From an uncultured Dokdonia sp. (GTDB lineage Bacteria > Bacteroidota > Bacteroidia > Flavobacteriales > Flavobacteriaceae), in NCBI GenBank assembly GCA_913060645.1, contig CAJXSW010000020.1, positions 1 through 35,136 on the forward strand: DNA of 35,136 nucleotides, in the 5' to 3' direction. How positions within the stretch are numbered: the first letter of the stretch is position 1; the number at the start of each line of letters is the position of its first letter. This document shows positions 5,719 through 15,068 of this stretch, piece by piece. The notes under the pieces are model-generated. The model searched no databases, was not told the origin of the DNA, and saw only the letters and a list, made by a program, of their open reading frames with translations. The position numbers and the translations under genes were made by a program.

Positions 5719-7857
5719 TTAGTTTACGATACTGATTTTACGTCCTTTTGTAAGTCCATCGCGAGTTGTAAATTTAACTACATATATTCCTGTTGACAAG
5801 TTTCTTGTAGGAAAAGTATATTCACTCTGGCCACCTAGGTTTATTTCATTAAAGATCTTTTTTCCAGATAGATCAAATAAAGTTACATCCTCAACAACAA
5901 TGTTATTTGGGTTGTAAATTTCAAGTTGGTTGTTTATGTTGTTCTGTATAATAGTAAAAGATTCAAGAACACTTTCTTCAATAAATGGATCTTGCTCGTT
6001 TACCGCTATGTCAACAGTTTCATCTGCTACATCAGTATCTTCTTCTTCTGTTGTTTCTTCCTCTTCAGTTGTTTCTTCCTCTTCAGTTGTTTCTTCTTCT
6101 TCTTGAGCGTCAGATGTTGTAAATCTAATAAAAAAGCGATCATCATAAATGCCATCCTCAAGCATCATAAGAACTTCTTCACCTAGGATAGAATGATATG
6201 CTTCTGTTTCCATATCAACTAAGAAAACGTCGTTGTACTCAAATGCTTCTGTGTAATGCACTGCAAATTTAAATTCTGTAGGTCCTGATGCCTTTATAGA
6301 TAAAGGAATCCACTGGTATTCATCTCTAGGCACTGCGTTAATCACATAATTGCTTTTTTCATCAATTTTAAATCCAACATCTGTCGTAATTTCGCTGATA
6401 GTTTGTGCATCCATCGCGGTGTCATAACCTGCAGTTGCCTCATCAAGAAATGCGATACTCATTTCCCTAGAATAAGTGTCATTTATACCTGCGTAAAATT
6501 TTATGTGTGATGGTTTTCTTAGTTCGTTTACGTTCTCATAATAATTAGCAACACCATGTGCTGATACAATATTATTATTTAAATTTTGAGCAGATCTAAA
6601 GTCAGAATTATCTCCTTCACGTACAAATACCCTTTGCTCATTGCTAAATGTTATATCTTCTGGCACTGCACCATTCATATCTTGATTAGTATCTCCAGTA
6701 ACCATGAAACCTTGTCCTACAGGTGAAAATCTTCTGTTATAAACTAATCCATTTGAGCCAGTATCACCTGTAGATTCTCCTGTAACATCGTAATTTAAGA
6801 ATGTTGCATTAACATAAATGCCGTCTCCATCTATTACTCCCATTGGAGAGTATGTTCCATAACCTCCTTTATATTCTACTAGGTAATGAGAAAGTGCTGT
6901 TGGATCACTATCCCAGAAATATGCTATACCAGTAGTTACTCTTTTTCTATCTATATTTTTATTGATTACTTCTCCAGAATATGGTGATGTATATGAGTAT
7001 GCATATGAATTTGGTTCACTTTCACCTCTCGAGTTTTTAATTAAAAAGTGATTTAGATCTAAAGCCGATGGGTAAGGGTTTCCTACTTGCGTTTGTTTAT
7101 CAGCACCAACAGCAATTTGAATATCACCACTGTTAGGGCGTCCTCTAAAGTCATAACGTTGTGAATCTCCTGGGTTGTTCTCTGGTTGAGCAACTTCAGT
7201 GGATATTGTTGTATTATCAGTGCCGGCAACACCCTTCATAGTAAAACCATATCCTGGTTCTAGCGTTTGAGTATTAGAAATATGTATCCAATCTCCGTAA
7301 TTTTCTCCAGACTGAAAAGACCATATCCAGTAGCTAGCAATATTTAAAGATCCAGCATTTTGATTACCATCATAACCTCCTATTGCAAATGCAGGGTTAC
7401 TTAGAGTGACAGTTGTTGGTTTAAATAATACTTGCGCTGCAGAGTTTGTGCTTTTAAATGCAAATGGGCCATTACCTTCACTTCTCGCAGGTTCTGCAAA
7501 GCCATTAGCACCTTCAACTCGTGATAAGCCCACAGGTGATCCCCATACATTGTAATCAAAGTTGTTTACCGTACCTTCTTGAAAGATTGATATCTCGCCC
7601 GTTCCTTTGTTATTCTTACTTAGAGTACCTTCTCCTTGTAAAATTTGAGCATTGTTTCTTAAAAGAATATTAGGTATCCCATTATCTGTAGTAGCTGTTA
7701 GACTTCTATTAGATTCTAATTCAACATCATTTTCAACATAAATAAAAGTGTCATTTACAAAAACATAAGATGCATCTGTATCTGTAGGCTTCACAAAAAG
7801 TTGTGCATGAGCAGAGAATCCTAGAGAGAGTACTGCTACAAGGAGTAGATTTTTCAT
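5719..7857 (-). CDS. Secreted protein with T9SS type A sorting domain
   Basis: A 712-residue exported protein. It has a signal peptide (MKNLLLVAVLSLGFSAHAQ) and a C-terminal Por-secretion sorting domain (about residues 645-712, ending VKFTTRDGLTKGRKISIVN). These predict Sec export and then type IX secretion to the cell surface or outside. The body is beta-rich with many Asn, Gly and Tyr, without a recognised enzymatic motif. An acidic linker of EEETTE repeats (about 590-612) separates it from the sorting domain. A TACATTTG box at 7902-7909 (minus strand) lies about 45 bp upstream. It heads the group with the DUF2752 and CCC-motif genes. The ligand or substrate is unknown; an adhesin or surface-layer role is possible. 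Confidence 0.88.
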   Translation of the reverse strand: MKNLLLVAVLSLGFSAHAQLFVKPTDTDASYVFVNDTFIYVENDVELESNRSLTATTDNGIPNILLRNNAQILQGEGTLSKNNKGTGEISIFQEGTVNNFDYNVWGSPVGLSRVEGANGFAEPARSEGNGPFAFKSTNSAAQVLFKPTTVTLSNPAFAIGGYDGNQNAGSLNIASYWIWSFQSGENYGDWIHISNTQTLEPGYGFTMKGVAGTDNTTISTEVAQPENNPGDSQRYDFRGRPNSGDIQIAVGADKQTQVGNPYPSALDLNHFLIKNSRGESEPNSYAYSYTSPYSGEVINKNIDRKRVTTGIAYFWDSDPTALSHYLVEYKGGYGTYSPMGVIDGDGIYVNATFLNYDVTGESTGDTGSNGLVYNRRFSPVGQGFMVTGDTNQDMNGAVPEDITFSNEQRVFVREGDNSDFRSAQNLNNNIVSAHGVANYYENVNELRKPSHIKFYAGINDTYSREMSIAFLDEATAGYDTAMDAQTISEITTDVGFKIDEKSNYVINAVPRDEYQWIPLSIKASGPTEFKFAVHYTEAFEYNDVFLVDMETEAYHSILGEEVLMMLEDGIYDDRFFIRFTTSDAQEEEETTEEEETTEEEETTEEEDTDVADETVDIAVNEQDPFIEESVLESFTIIQNNINNQLEIYNPNNIVVEDVTLFDLSGKKIFNEINLGGQSEYTFPTRNLSTGIYVVKFTTRDGLTKGRKISIVN
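6051..6104. repeat. 18-bp tandem repeat encoding EEETTE linker
   Basis: Two exact 18-bp units (6051-6068 and 6069-6086) and a diverged third (6087-6104) encode the acidic Glu/Thr linker of the T9SS cargo protein. Such arrays can change copy number by slippage in whole codons. Confidence 0.85.
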
Positions 7858-7901
7858 AATTTAAACTTTACACTTAGTTATAACTTGGGGTCAAACTTAG
7901 T

Positions 7902-7909
7902 CAAATGTA
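7902..7909 (-). promoter_or_regulatory. Promoter -7 box for the T9SS cargo gene
   Basis: Minus-strand TACATTTG, a full TAnnTTTG match, giving a leader of about 40 nt. No clear TTG -33 element is found upstream. Confidence 0.4.
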
Positions 7910-7999
7910 GATAGGACAGCGTAAGTACTATACTTTTCTGCTTAATTTTCGATAGATTGTATATTTTTACCGACTAAAAACCTATTCGACTGTAAATTT

Positions 8000-8539
8000 A
8001 TGAAATTAGGAGATCAAGTGCAAGCGTTAGACGATGATTTTGAGGGCGTTGTGGTGCATATAAAAGATGATGAAGTTTCGGTAGAAGATGAGGATGGCTT
8101 TATATCCTATTTTCGCGAAAGCGAGCTTATACCAGCAGTTTCTAAGAGTATGAGAGCGGCACTTTCTGTAGTGCCAGATTCTGTGATTTCAGAAAAAGAA
8201 GAGGCAAAAAGAAAGAAAGCAATAAAGGTAAACCCTAAAGAGCGCAATGCGCCCATGTTTGAGGTGGATTTACATATCCATAAGTTAGTCGATAGGGAAC
8301 GCGGTATGAGTAATTATGAAATTCTTACCGTTCAACTCGATACTGCAACCAGACAATTAGAATTTGCTATCAAAAAGCGTATTCCTAAGATGGTTTTTAT
8401 ACATGGAGTGGGAGAAGGAGTACTACGCGAGGAGCTCTATACACTACTTCGTAGGTATGATAATCTTAGGTTTTATGATGCAGATTTTCAGAAGTATGGA
8501 GTAGGAGCTACCGAAGTCTATATTTTTCAGAATACGTAA
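8000..8539 (+). CDS. Smr-domain protein (DUF2027/MutS2-like C-terminal nuclease domain)
   Basis: A 179-residue protein. Residues 1-45 form an SH3-like beta unit (MKLGDQVQALDDDFEGVVVH) and a charged linker follows. The C-terminal half is an Smr domain: FEVDLHIHKL (about 87-96, with the DLH motif) and VFIHGVGEGVLREEL (about 131-145, the HGxGxG motif). Smr domains nick branched DNA or cleave RNA, and this stand-alone form is common in Bacteroidota. A palindrome copy lies within the gene as F-R-E-S codons. Its stop is 1 bp from the convergent lipoprotein gene. Confidence 0.88.
   Translation: MKLGDQVQALDDDFEGVVVHIKDDEVSVEDEDGFISYFRESELIPAVSKSMRAALSVVPDSVISEKEEAKRKKAIKVNPKERNAPMFEVDLHIHKLVDRERGMSNYEILTVQLDTATRQLEFAIKKRIPKMVFIHGVGEGVLREELYTLLRRYDNLRFYDADFQKYGVGATEVYIFQNT
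8111..8123. repeat. TTTCGCGAAA palindrome, copy 2
   Basis: TTTCGCGAAAGCG within the Smr gene. The left GC arm is missing, so the palindrome is only the 10-bp core. Confidence 0.9.
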
Positions 8540-8540
8540 T

Positions 8541-9461
8541 TTAATTAAACACTGGGGTATCTTTTATTGAAACATCACCTGCGGAGTATGTTCCTAGTAG
8601 TTGTAATGTCTCATTTCGTAATTCTTCCTGGTTAGCAGGGTTAATAAGTACTGTATTAGTAATCGTGATATCAAGCGTTAGATCTGATATAAAGTATTCG
8701 TTTTCACGATAGACGTCTACAACAGTTTCTACAGTTATATTTGGGTTTAAGTAATCTGGAATTGTTGGAAAATCAAGATCAGATTTATCATTATTTGGGT
8801 TTAAGTCTCTGTTTAGGTCTTCGTTTCTTGTAAGAATCCCATCGCCATCATCGTCGTCATCAAGATAATCTGGAATCATATCTCCGTCTGTGTCGCGGGA
8901 TAACATTAAATCTATCGCTGTCTCATCTTCATTTAAAACTACACCCTCAAGTCTAGTAGGTACATTATCTCCATCATCATCAAAATCTAGGTAATCAAGA
9001 ATTCCGTCAAGATCTGTATCTAGTAAAAGTGTAGGGTCTTCTATTTCTGTAGGTATAGCATCTGCGTCGCTTTCTGTACCGCTAGAAAATATTTCTACCA
9101 GACCATCTGTACTTATAAACTCTTCTTGAACTAAAGGACTTGTAGGCGGTATCGCATTACAAAAGTAATTGCTTGGATCTCCATTAAATACGCGGTATGA
9201 GTATTGATCTGTTCCAGAAAGTAATATAGAATATGAAGTATTTACCTCTTCAAATAAAGGCTCATCTGTTTCAAATTGTAAAGCAAGCGCCTCATTAGTG
9301 CTAGACTTAGTTTTATAAAACACATAGTTAGTAACATCACTTACATTCTCACATCGTTGTAACTCAACATCGTCAAAATCAAGTTCCGTAACAATAACGT
9401 CGCCGTCATCACATGACACGATTAAAAATATAAGAGCAAGTAAAAGCGTGAGCTTCTTCAT
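8541..9461 (-). CDS. Lipoprotein with TSP3-like calcium-binding repeats
   Basis: A 306-residue lipoprotein. The lipobox ends in cysteine at about residue 17 (MKKLTLLLALIFLIVSC), followed by DDGD, an acidic +2 context. The middle holds Asp-rich repeats of thrombospondin type-3 form: DTDLDGILDYLDFDDDGDN and DTDGDMIPDYLDDDDDGDGI (about 148-210). These should bind calcium. The rest is beta-rich without known motifs. It is probably an envelope or surface lipoprotein. It is convergent with the Smr gene, the stops being 1 bp apart. A TATTTTTG box lies 18 bp upstream of its start. The ligand is unknown. Confidence 0.85.
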   Translation of the reverse strand: MKKLTLLLALIFLIVSCDDGDVIVTELDFDDVELQRCENVSDVTNYVFYKTKSSTNEALALQFETDEPLFEEVNTSYSILLSGTDQYSYRVFNGDPSNYFCNAIPPTSPLVQEEFISTDGLVEIFSSGTESDADAIPTEIEDPTLLLDTDLDGILDYLDFDDDGDNVPTRLEGVVLNEDETAIDLMLSRDTDGDMIPDYLDDDDDGDGILTRNEDLNRDLNPNNDKSDLDFPTIPDYLNPNITVETVVDVYRENEYFISDLTLDITITNTVLINPANQEELRNETLQLLGTYSAGDVSIKDTPVFN

Positions 9462-9478
9462 AGTTATAATGTTTAATG

Positions 9479-9486
9479 CAAAAATA
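9479..9486 (-). promoter_or_regulatory. Promoter -7 box for the TSP3-like lipoprotein
   Basis: Minus-strand TATTTTTG, 18 bp upstream of the start codon at 9461. The TTTCGCGAAA copy at 9506-9518 begins 20 bp further upstream, around the expected -33 position. Confidence 0.4.
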
Positions 9487-9505
9487 GGGCAAAGTGATTG
9501 AAATA

Positions 9506-9518
9506 CGCTTTCGCGAAA
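9506..9518. repeat. TTTCGCGAAA palindrome, copy 3
   Basis: CGCTTTCGCGAAA in the divergent gap between the lipoprotein and the cysteine desulfurase. It shares 22 identical bases (9505-9526) with the copy at 34233. Confidence 0.95.
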
Positions 9519-9621
9519 ATGTTATTTACTTTCTAAAAAGCAGCTATTAGTATTGTCGTTTAGCTCTGCAAATTCTAATAACCAAATATGCACCTATCGA
9601 GCAGTCTCGAGTTATTTTGGT

Positions 9622-9629
9622 TATTTTTG
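9622..9629 (+). promoter_or_regulatory. Promoter -7 box for the cysteine desulfurase
   Basis: TATTTTTG (TAnnTTTG), 27 bp before ATG 9657. No convincing TTG -33 is seen. Confidence 0.4.
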
Positions 9630-9656
9630 TACGCAAATCCCTAATGAGTAACGCTT

Positions 9657-10814
9657 ATGTCTAAGGTTTATTTTGATAACGCAGCCACCACGCAAATAAG
9701 AGAGGAAGTACTTGACCGTATTATGCAAGTAATGCGTGATGTTTCTGGAAATCCATCCTCTACACATGCTGTAGGTCGCAGTGCCAAAAGTATTGTAGAA
9801 AATGCTCGTAAGACAGTAGCTAAGATTCTCAATGTATCTGCTGGAGAAATATTCTTCACTTCTGGAGGTACAGAAGCAGATAACCTAGTAATAAATAGCG
9901 CAGCACGCGATTTAGGAATACAACGCATAATTACTTCGCGCATCGAGCACCATGCTGTACTTCATGCGGCCGAAGAGGCAGCACGTACTAATAATATCAA
10001 ATTAGAGTATGTAAACCTCAAGAACTGCGGGACACCGGATGAGAAGCATCTAGAAGAAATGCTAAGGTCGAGTGAAGAGAAAACGCTTGTGAGCTTAATG
10101 CATGTTAATAATGAAGTAGGTAATATGATTGACATAGAAGCTGTGGCGACTATGTGTAAGTCATATGGAGCATTAGTGCATAGTGACATGGTACAAAGTA
10201 TAGGTCATTATAATATAAACCTACAGAAGATACCTGTAGATTACATTGCCGCAGCTGCTCACAAATTTCACGGTCCTAAAGGAGTAGGGTTTGCCTTTGT
10301 GAGAAAAAATAGCGGCTTACGACCTTTAATTTATGGAGGTTCGCAAGAAAGAGGATTAAGAGCTGGAACAGAAGGAGTTCATAATATTGCAGGATTAGAA
10401 ACGGCAATGGAGTATGCTTATAAAAATCTTGAAGAGGAAAGCGCTTATGTGAAGGGTATAAAAGACTATTTCGCCGAAAGGCTACAAGAAGAGATTCCTG
10501 AAGCTAAGCTTAACGGTAATTGTTCTAACTCAGAAAAAAGTACGTACACCTTACTTAATGTGTGCTTACCTATAGCCTCAGAAAAGGCACTTTTACTATT
10601 ATTTCAACTAGATATGAAAGGTATATCTTGTTCTAAAGGAAGTGCTTGTCAAAGTGGTAGCGATAAGGGCTCGCATGTGTTACAAGAAATTTTATCGGGA
10701 GAAGATTTAGGAAAGCCTAGTGTGCGTTTTTCATTTTCAAAATATAACACCAAAGCCGATGTGGATTATGTAATAGAAATCTTAAAAGAATTTCTAGAAG
10801 GCGTTCCTGCCTAA
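9657..10814 (+). CDS. Cysteine desulfurase, NifS/IscS family
   Basis: A 385-residue PLP enzyme that takes sulfur from cysteine, leaving alanine and a persulfide used for Fe-S clusters and thiolated cofactors. The N-terminus VYFDNAATTQIREEVL is typical. The cofactor-binding region shows TSGGTEADNL (68-77), HH at 98-99 and the Schiff-base lysine K203 in AAHKFHGPKG. The persulfide cysteine is C331 in GSACQSG, with another cysteine, C325, nearby. Length fits group I (IscS/NifS) rather than SufS. It stands alone with no IscU or scaffold gene beside it, so I give no symbol. It ends 1 bp from the convergent TonB receptor. Confidence 0.94.
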   Translation: MSKVYFDNAATTQIREEVLDRIMQVMRDVSGNPSSTHAVGRSAKSIVENARKTVAKILNVSAGEIFFTSGGTEADNLVINSAARDLGIQRIITSRIEHHAVLHAAEEAARTNNIKLEYVNLKNCGTPDEKHLEEMLRSSEEKTLVSLMHVNNEVGNMIDIEAVATMCKSYGALVHSDMVQSIGHYNINLQKIPVDYIAAAAHKFHGPKGVGFAFVRKNSGLRPLIYGGSQERGLRAGTEGVHNIAGLETAMEYAYKNLEEESAYVKGIKDYFAERLQEEIPEAKLNGNCSNSEKSTYTLLNVCLPIASEKALLLLFQLDMKGISCSKGSACQSGSDKGSHVLQEILSGEDLGKPSVRFSFSKYNTKADVDYVIEILKEFLEGVPA

Positions 10815-10815
10815 T

Positions 10816-13287
10816 TTAGAACTTTGCAGACATTCTTACATTAAATACTCTAGGTGATAGAAAATTAGGGATTGCAAATTGTTGTCTCGTACTAGCATCT
10901 CTTACAAAAGTATTTGTAATCGAGTTTTGTCTATCAAAAATATTATAGATTTCAAAACCTGCCGTTAGATCTTTAAATACATGAAGCCAGTGTCCTTTTG
11001 GGTACGGTTTTGTTGCATCTGTGATGACATAGTTTATACCGATATCTGATCTAAAGTAATCTCGTAATCTCGGTAACTCTGCAAATTGATATGGGTCTGC
11101 ATAACTTGGAGATCCTCCTGGTAATCCTGTTTGATATACCATATTGATATATAACTTTAGATTTGGAATACTAGGAGCATAATCTTGAAATAAGAAAGCA
11201 ACCTTTAATCGCTGGTCTGTTGGTCGAGGTATATAGCCTTGATTATCTATATTTTCTTCTGTGCGTAATACACCCAGGCTTATCCAACTCTCTGTACCAG
11301 GTACAAACTCTCCATTAAGTCTTGTATCCAGACCGTACGATCGAGCAGTAGCATTATTAGTAGCTCTATATCTTATACGTACATTTTCTAACGTATATGG
11401 ATTTACGTCTGTAAGTCCTTTGTAGTAAGCTTCTGTAACTAGTTTAAAAGGACGCTCCCACATATTAAAGCTCCAATCGTGTCCAGCTACAATATGATAA
11501 GATTTTTGAGCTTTTACTTCTGGGCGTACTTGACCTAGTGAATCTCTTAACTCACGATAGAGAGGAGGTTGTGCATAAAGCCCTCCTGAGAGTCTAAAAA
11601 TCATATCCTCATTCCCGCCGGGTTTTAAGCTTATCTGAGCTCTAGGACTTACAATAGTTTGTGTATTACTTTCTATGCCTTCACCACTTACTGTCCATTG
11701 ATGTGCCCGTACTCCTGCATTAATCCATACTTCATTATTGCCCCAGTCCGTGCGCTTGCTATATTGACCATAAGCAGAGATGCGGTCTATTTGTACATTG
11801 TTGCGTGCTCTTATATTTGTAAAGGGTTCAAGAAGAGCGTCAAAAGCTTCGTAAGGTTGCTGGTTTATAAAATCTCCTATGGGAGGTCTAATTGAAAAGC
11901 CAGCCGAATCTATTACTTCATATTCCTCGAGGCGGTCACGTATATCTTCTCTAGTATATTTAATTCCCCAATCTATCTGATCATCATTTTTTAAGTAGGT
12001 TCCTTTGTGCTCTAGGTTAATAAAAAGCGCATCAAGATCATTACGGGCATGGGTAAGTTGAGACCCTATACCTTGAGTGAATTCTACATCTCCTAGATTT
12101 TCATCCCCTATATTTGTGTTAGGACGTCCTAAGCGATAATTTGCAAAAATGTCAAAATACTCTTGCTCTTGTGTGTGATATGCAGAGCCTAATAGCTTTA
12201 ATGTAGTATGCTCATTAAGCTCGTAAGTTCCTTTTAAGGCTCCAAAGTATGTCTCATACTTATCTTTTTCTTGGCCTTCATAAAAAACAACAAGTGCTAA
12301 AGGATCTGCTAAAGTTCCAAAATTAGTCTGTCTTGTAAGTGGCTCATAATTATATTTGTTTACAGCAATATTTCCAAGAAAGTCCAATTGGAATTTATTT
12401 GAAAACTTATAGGTTAGAAAAGTTTGTGCATCAAAGAATCTAGGTCTAAAGTTACTCTCAGTTTGCTTTGCATCTACTAGCAAACTGTTATCTCTATAAC
12501 GCACACCAGCAAGCGCAGTAAAGCGACCATCTTTTGAAATTCCTTCCCCAGAGATACTGCCGCCTAGAAGGCTGGCATCTACACTAGCAGCAAAATCTGT
12601 AGGTCTTCGGTAGGTGATATCTAAGACAGAAGAAAGTTTATCGCCATATTTTGCCTGAAAACCGCCTGCGCTAAATGCGACATTTTGGACGAGATCACTA
12701 TTTACAAAGCTTAATCCTTCTTGTTGTCCAGATCTTACCAAGAAAGGTCTGTACACTTCAATCTCATTTACATATACAAGGTTCTCATCAAAGTTTCCAC
12801 CACGTACAGAGTATTGTGTACTCAATTCGTTATTGTTGCTTACACCTGGTAAGGATTTTAATAAATTTTCTACCCCAGCGTTTGCTCCCGGTGTTTTTCT
12901 AATAACTTCTGGAGATATGGTAACAACACCCTCAACGCGTTGTTGTGTTGTTGCGGTTATAATTACTGTTCCTAGCTGCTCTACGTCTGCTTTTAACACT
13001 GGATTAAACTCCACTTCAGCATTAGGAGAGAGGTTAAATGGCTGAGATATTTTCTTAAAACCTACATAGGTAAAGTTTATAGTTACTTCCTCACCAGAAG
13101 GTATTTCTAGTATGTAAAAACCATTGTCATTTGTAGTTGTTCCATCCGTTCCATAAGAAACAGAAACCCCAGGGAATGGAGTATTTCTATCATCAACTAC
13201 AATACCGCGTATAGTAGCGGTTTGCGCTAGACTAGTAGCTGTTGTGACTAGAAATATAATTAGTAGGAGTAGATAGTTGTTTTTCAA
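10816..13287 (-). CDS. TonB-dependent outer-membrane receptor with carboxypeptidase-like N-terminal domain
   Basis: An 823-residue outer-membrane receptor. Signal peptide about residues 1-21 (KNNYLLLLIIFLVTTATSL), then a carboxypeptidase-D-like regulatory domain (IRGIVVDDRNTPFPGVSV..., about 26-105). The plug domain (about 120-235) shows LPGVSNNNELSTQYSVRGG, and a long beta-barrel ends in aromatic phenylalanine (NVRMSAKF). The start codon is TTG at 13287, inside the last codons of the M23 gene: the overlap reads TTGA, and no other start precedes the signal peptide. Translation is probably coupled to the peptidase. No SusD partner is present, so a siderophore, metal or peptide substrate is as likely as a glycan; the substrate is unknown. 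Confidence 0.92.
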   Translation of the reverse strand: MKNNYLLLLIIFLVTTATSLAQTATIRGIVVDDRNTPFPGVSVSYGTDGTTTNDNGFYILEIPSGEEVTINFTYVGFKKISQPFNLSPNAEVEFNPVLKADVEQLGTVIITATTQQRVEGVVTISPEVIRKTPGANAGVENLLKSLPGVSNNNELSTQYSVRGGNFDENLVYVNEIEVYRPFLVRSGQQEGLSFVNSDLVQNVAFSAGGFQAKYGDKLSSVLDITYRRPTDFAASVDASLLGGSISGEGISKDGRFTALAGVRYRDNSLLVDAKQTESNFRPRFFDAQTFLTYKFSNKFQLDFLGNIAVNKYNYEPLTRQTNFGTLADPLALVVFYEGQEKDKYETYFGALKGTYELNEHTTLKLLGSAYHTQEQEYFDIFANYRLGRPNTNIGDENLGDVEFTQGIGSQLTHARNDLDALFINLEHKGTYLKNDDQIDWGIKYTREDIRDRLEEYEVIDSAGFSIRPPIGDFINQQPYEAFDALLEPFTNIRARNNVQIDRISAYGQYSKRTDWGNNEVWINAGVRAHQWTVSGEGIESNTQTIVSPRAQISLKPGGNEDMIFRLSGGLYAQPPLYRELRDSLGQVRPEVKAQKSYHIVAGHDWSFNMWERPFKLVTEAYYKGLTDVNPYTLENVRIRYRATNNATARSYGLDTRLNGEFVPGTESWISLGVLRTEENIDNQGYIPRPTDQRLKVAFLFQDYAPSIPNLKLYINMVYQTGLPGGSPSYADPYQFAELPRLRDYFRSDIGINYVITDATKPYPKGHWLHVFKDLTAGFEIYNIFDRQNSITNTFVRDASTRQQFAIPNFLSPRVFNVRMSAKF

Positions 13288-14984
13288 AAGGCAGATTTTC
13301 TAAAGAAAGTAGTTTCAAATGTAGTGTTATTTCCCACATTGTCAGTTACAATCAGTTTTAAGTTGTTTTCTGTGTCTGTTACCACATTGTCATTAAAGTC
13401 ATGAGTAAGCAGCTTAGTCTTTGGGTCATACTCGAGTAGAATATACTTGCCATTTACAGTAGCTCTATAGCCTTTAATGCCGCTAGTAAGATCTGTTATT
13501 GTAAACTTGAGATATCTGTATTTTGACATCCATTTTCCCTTAGTGATATTTACAGCTTTTACGATTGGTGAATCCGTATCTTTTCCTATTGTATAGTCGC
13601 CTAGTATACGAGTACTTATCTGTAGCTTATTATCCTTAATTCTTGTGTTGCTATAATACACGTCTCCTTTGTATCCTATTCTACCTAAATATAGCTTATC
13701 TCGGTCTTCTTCATTATAACTAGACAAGTCATAAGAGATAGCAATATTCTTATGCACTGGTACTAGATCTTCGTGCAGTATAAGTTTATCCCCTTCTGTT
13801 TTTAAGTTGAGAAAAGTGTCTTCGTATAACGCTCCTTTTGGTATATAAACTTCAAATTTGCCATCATTATACGTGTATCCTTGATCACTATAGACATAAT
13901 CTTCTATTCCACTTTTGTCAGCAGGTGTTATCGTTTCTTTTTTACCAGTGATAGGTACGTTAATGATTACGTTATTACCTGCATAGTCACGCACATTTAT
14001 TTGATATTGATAAGAGAGACTATCTCCTATATTCAGCACCCCATTATCTACTTGCTTTGTGTAGATGCTTAGAGGATTGTTTTTTTCTATAAATAATTTT
14101 TGAACTCTTTTACGCTTGTCTTTGTAGAGACCATAATCAATCATTCGGTTGAGGTAGCGAGTCTCTGCAAATGAGAATTTATCCATAGTTACTTCAAAGT
14201 TTTCTTGACCATTAACAGCTGTGGTAATGGCATAAATACCATTTTTATTATTGGCCAAATCTTGTTGATCTATGGTACCTATTGCAAATCCTATCTCTCC
14301 ATATGCATTGAGATTTTCGGCGAGGTAGCTGCCATCAGGTTTTTGTGTGAGTCTCACAGACACTGGATTTGCATTTTGATTAATAGATGCATTTTCTCCT
14401 ACAGGGTACGCGCGTAGCTCATTAATAGTAGGTTTACGCGTGTCTTTTGCTGTAAGTCCAAATAAAAACGGATTCATAGGGCGTTCATTTGAATCTCTTA
14501 TTTCAAAATGTAAATGCGGTCCGCCGCTGCTTCCAGTATTACCACTATATGCTAGAATTTCACCTTGACCTATTTCTAGTTCGCCTTTTTTGGGGAAAAG
14601 CTCTATCTCAAAGCTTTCTTTTTTATACTGTGCATTTTTTACAAATTCTTCTATTTCATCACAGAATTTCTGCAAGTGTCCGTAAACGGTAGTGTATCCA
14701 TTAGGATGAGTAACATAAATGGCCTTACCATAACCGTAGTGCGATATCTTAATGCGTGTAACCGTACCAGCCGCAGATGCATAAACTGGAAGTCCTTCTC
14801 TTCTTTGTGTTTTTAAATCTAAACCACTATGAAAGTGATTACTTCTCAACTCTCCAAAACTTCCAGCAAGTACTAGCTGACCATCCAGCGGATTAACAAA
14901 ATAGTCTTGAGGTATATCTTGCTGTGAAAATAGAAGCGTGCTTGTTACTATAAATAATGTAAAGGATAAAATACTTTTAATCAT
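13284..14984 (-). CDS. M23-family metallopeptidase, probable peptidoglycan endopeptidase
   Basis: A 566-residue exported protein with signal peptide MIKSILSFTLFIVTSTLLFS. The LytM/M23 domain covers about residues 30-165. Zinc ligands and catalytic histidines fit H52 and D56 (FHSGLD), H103 (YGHL) and H157/H159 (GPHLHFE). The domain has an insertion of about 40 residues after YGHL. The remaining 400 residues are beta-rich repeats that may anchor or position it. It probably cuts peptide cross-links in the cell wall. It overlaps the downstream TonB receptor by 4 bp and begins 84 bp after the DUF4249 gene. Confidence 0.92.
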   Translation of the reverse strand: MIKSILSFTLFIVTSTLLFSQQDIPQDYFVNPLDGQLVLAGSFGELRSNHFHSGLDLKTQRREGLPVYASAAGTVTRIKISHYGYGKAIYVTHPNGYTTVYGHLQKFCDEIEEFVKNAQYKKESFEIELFPKKGELEIGQGEILAYSGNTGSSGGPHLHFEIRDSNERPMNPFLFGLTAKDTRKPTINELRAYPVGENASINQNANPVSVRLTQKPDGSYLAENLNAYGEIGFAIGTIDQQDLANNKNGIYAITTAVNGQENFEVTMDKFSFAETRYLNRMIDYGLYKDKRKRVQKLFIEKNNPLSIYTKQVDNGVLNIGDSLSYQYQINVRDYAGNNVIINVPITGKKETITPADKSGIEDYVYSDQGYTYNDGKFEVYIPKGALYEDTFLNLKTEGDKLILHEDLVPVHKNIAISYDLSSYNEEDRDKLYLGRIGYKGDVYYSNTRIKDNKLQISTRILGDYTIGKDTDSPIVKAVNITKGKWMSKYRYLKFTITDLTSGIKGYRATVNGKYILLEYDPKTKLLTHDFNDNVVTDTENNLKLIVTDNVGNNTTFETTFFRKSAF

Positions 14985-15041
14985 AAAGGCTAATGTAGGT
15001 AATCAAGTAATAAAATAAAATCTAGATGTATGTTATTAATA

Positions 15042-15057
15042 CGCTTTCGCGAAAGCG
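15042..15057. repeat. TTTCGCGAAA palindrome, copy 4
   Basis: Perfect 16-bp CGCTTTCGCGAAAGCG, between the DUF4249 stop and the M23 start, 12 bp beyond the DUF4249 stop codon. Confidence 0.95.
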
Positions 15058-15068
15058 TAAAAAGAAAA

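Noticed and set aside
6051-6104. CRISPR-like repeat array
   Set aside because: There are no spacers; it is an in-frame 18-bp coding tandem repeat. No CRISPR array or cas gene was seen anywhere in the window.
10470-10481. TTTCGCCGAAAG as a further palindrome copy
   Set aside because: It has an extra C in the centre, is not palindromic at the core, and is explained by the codons F-A-E-R in the cysteine desulfurase.
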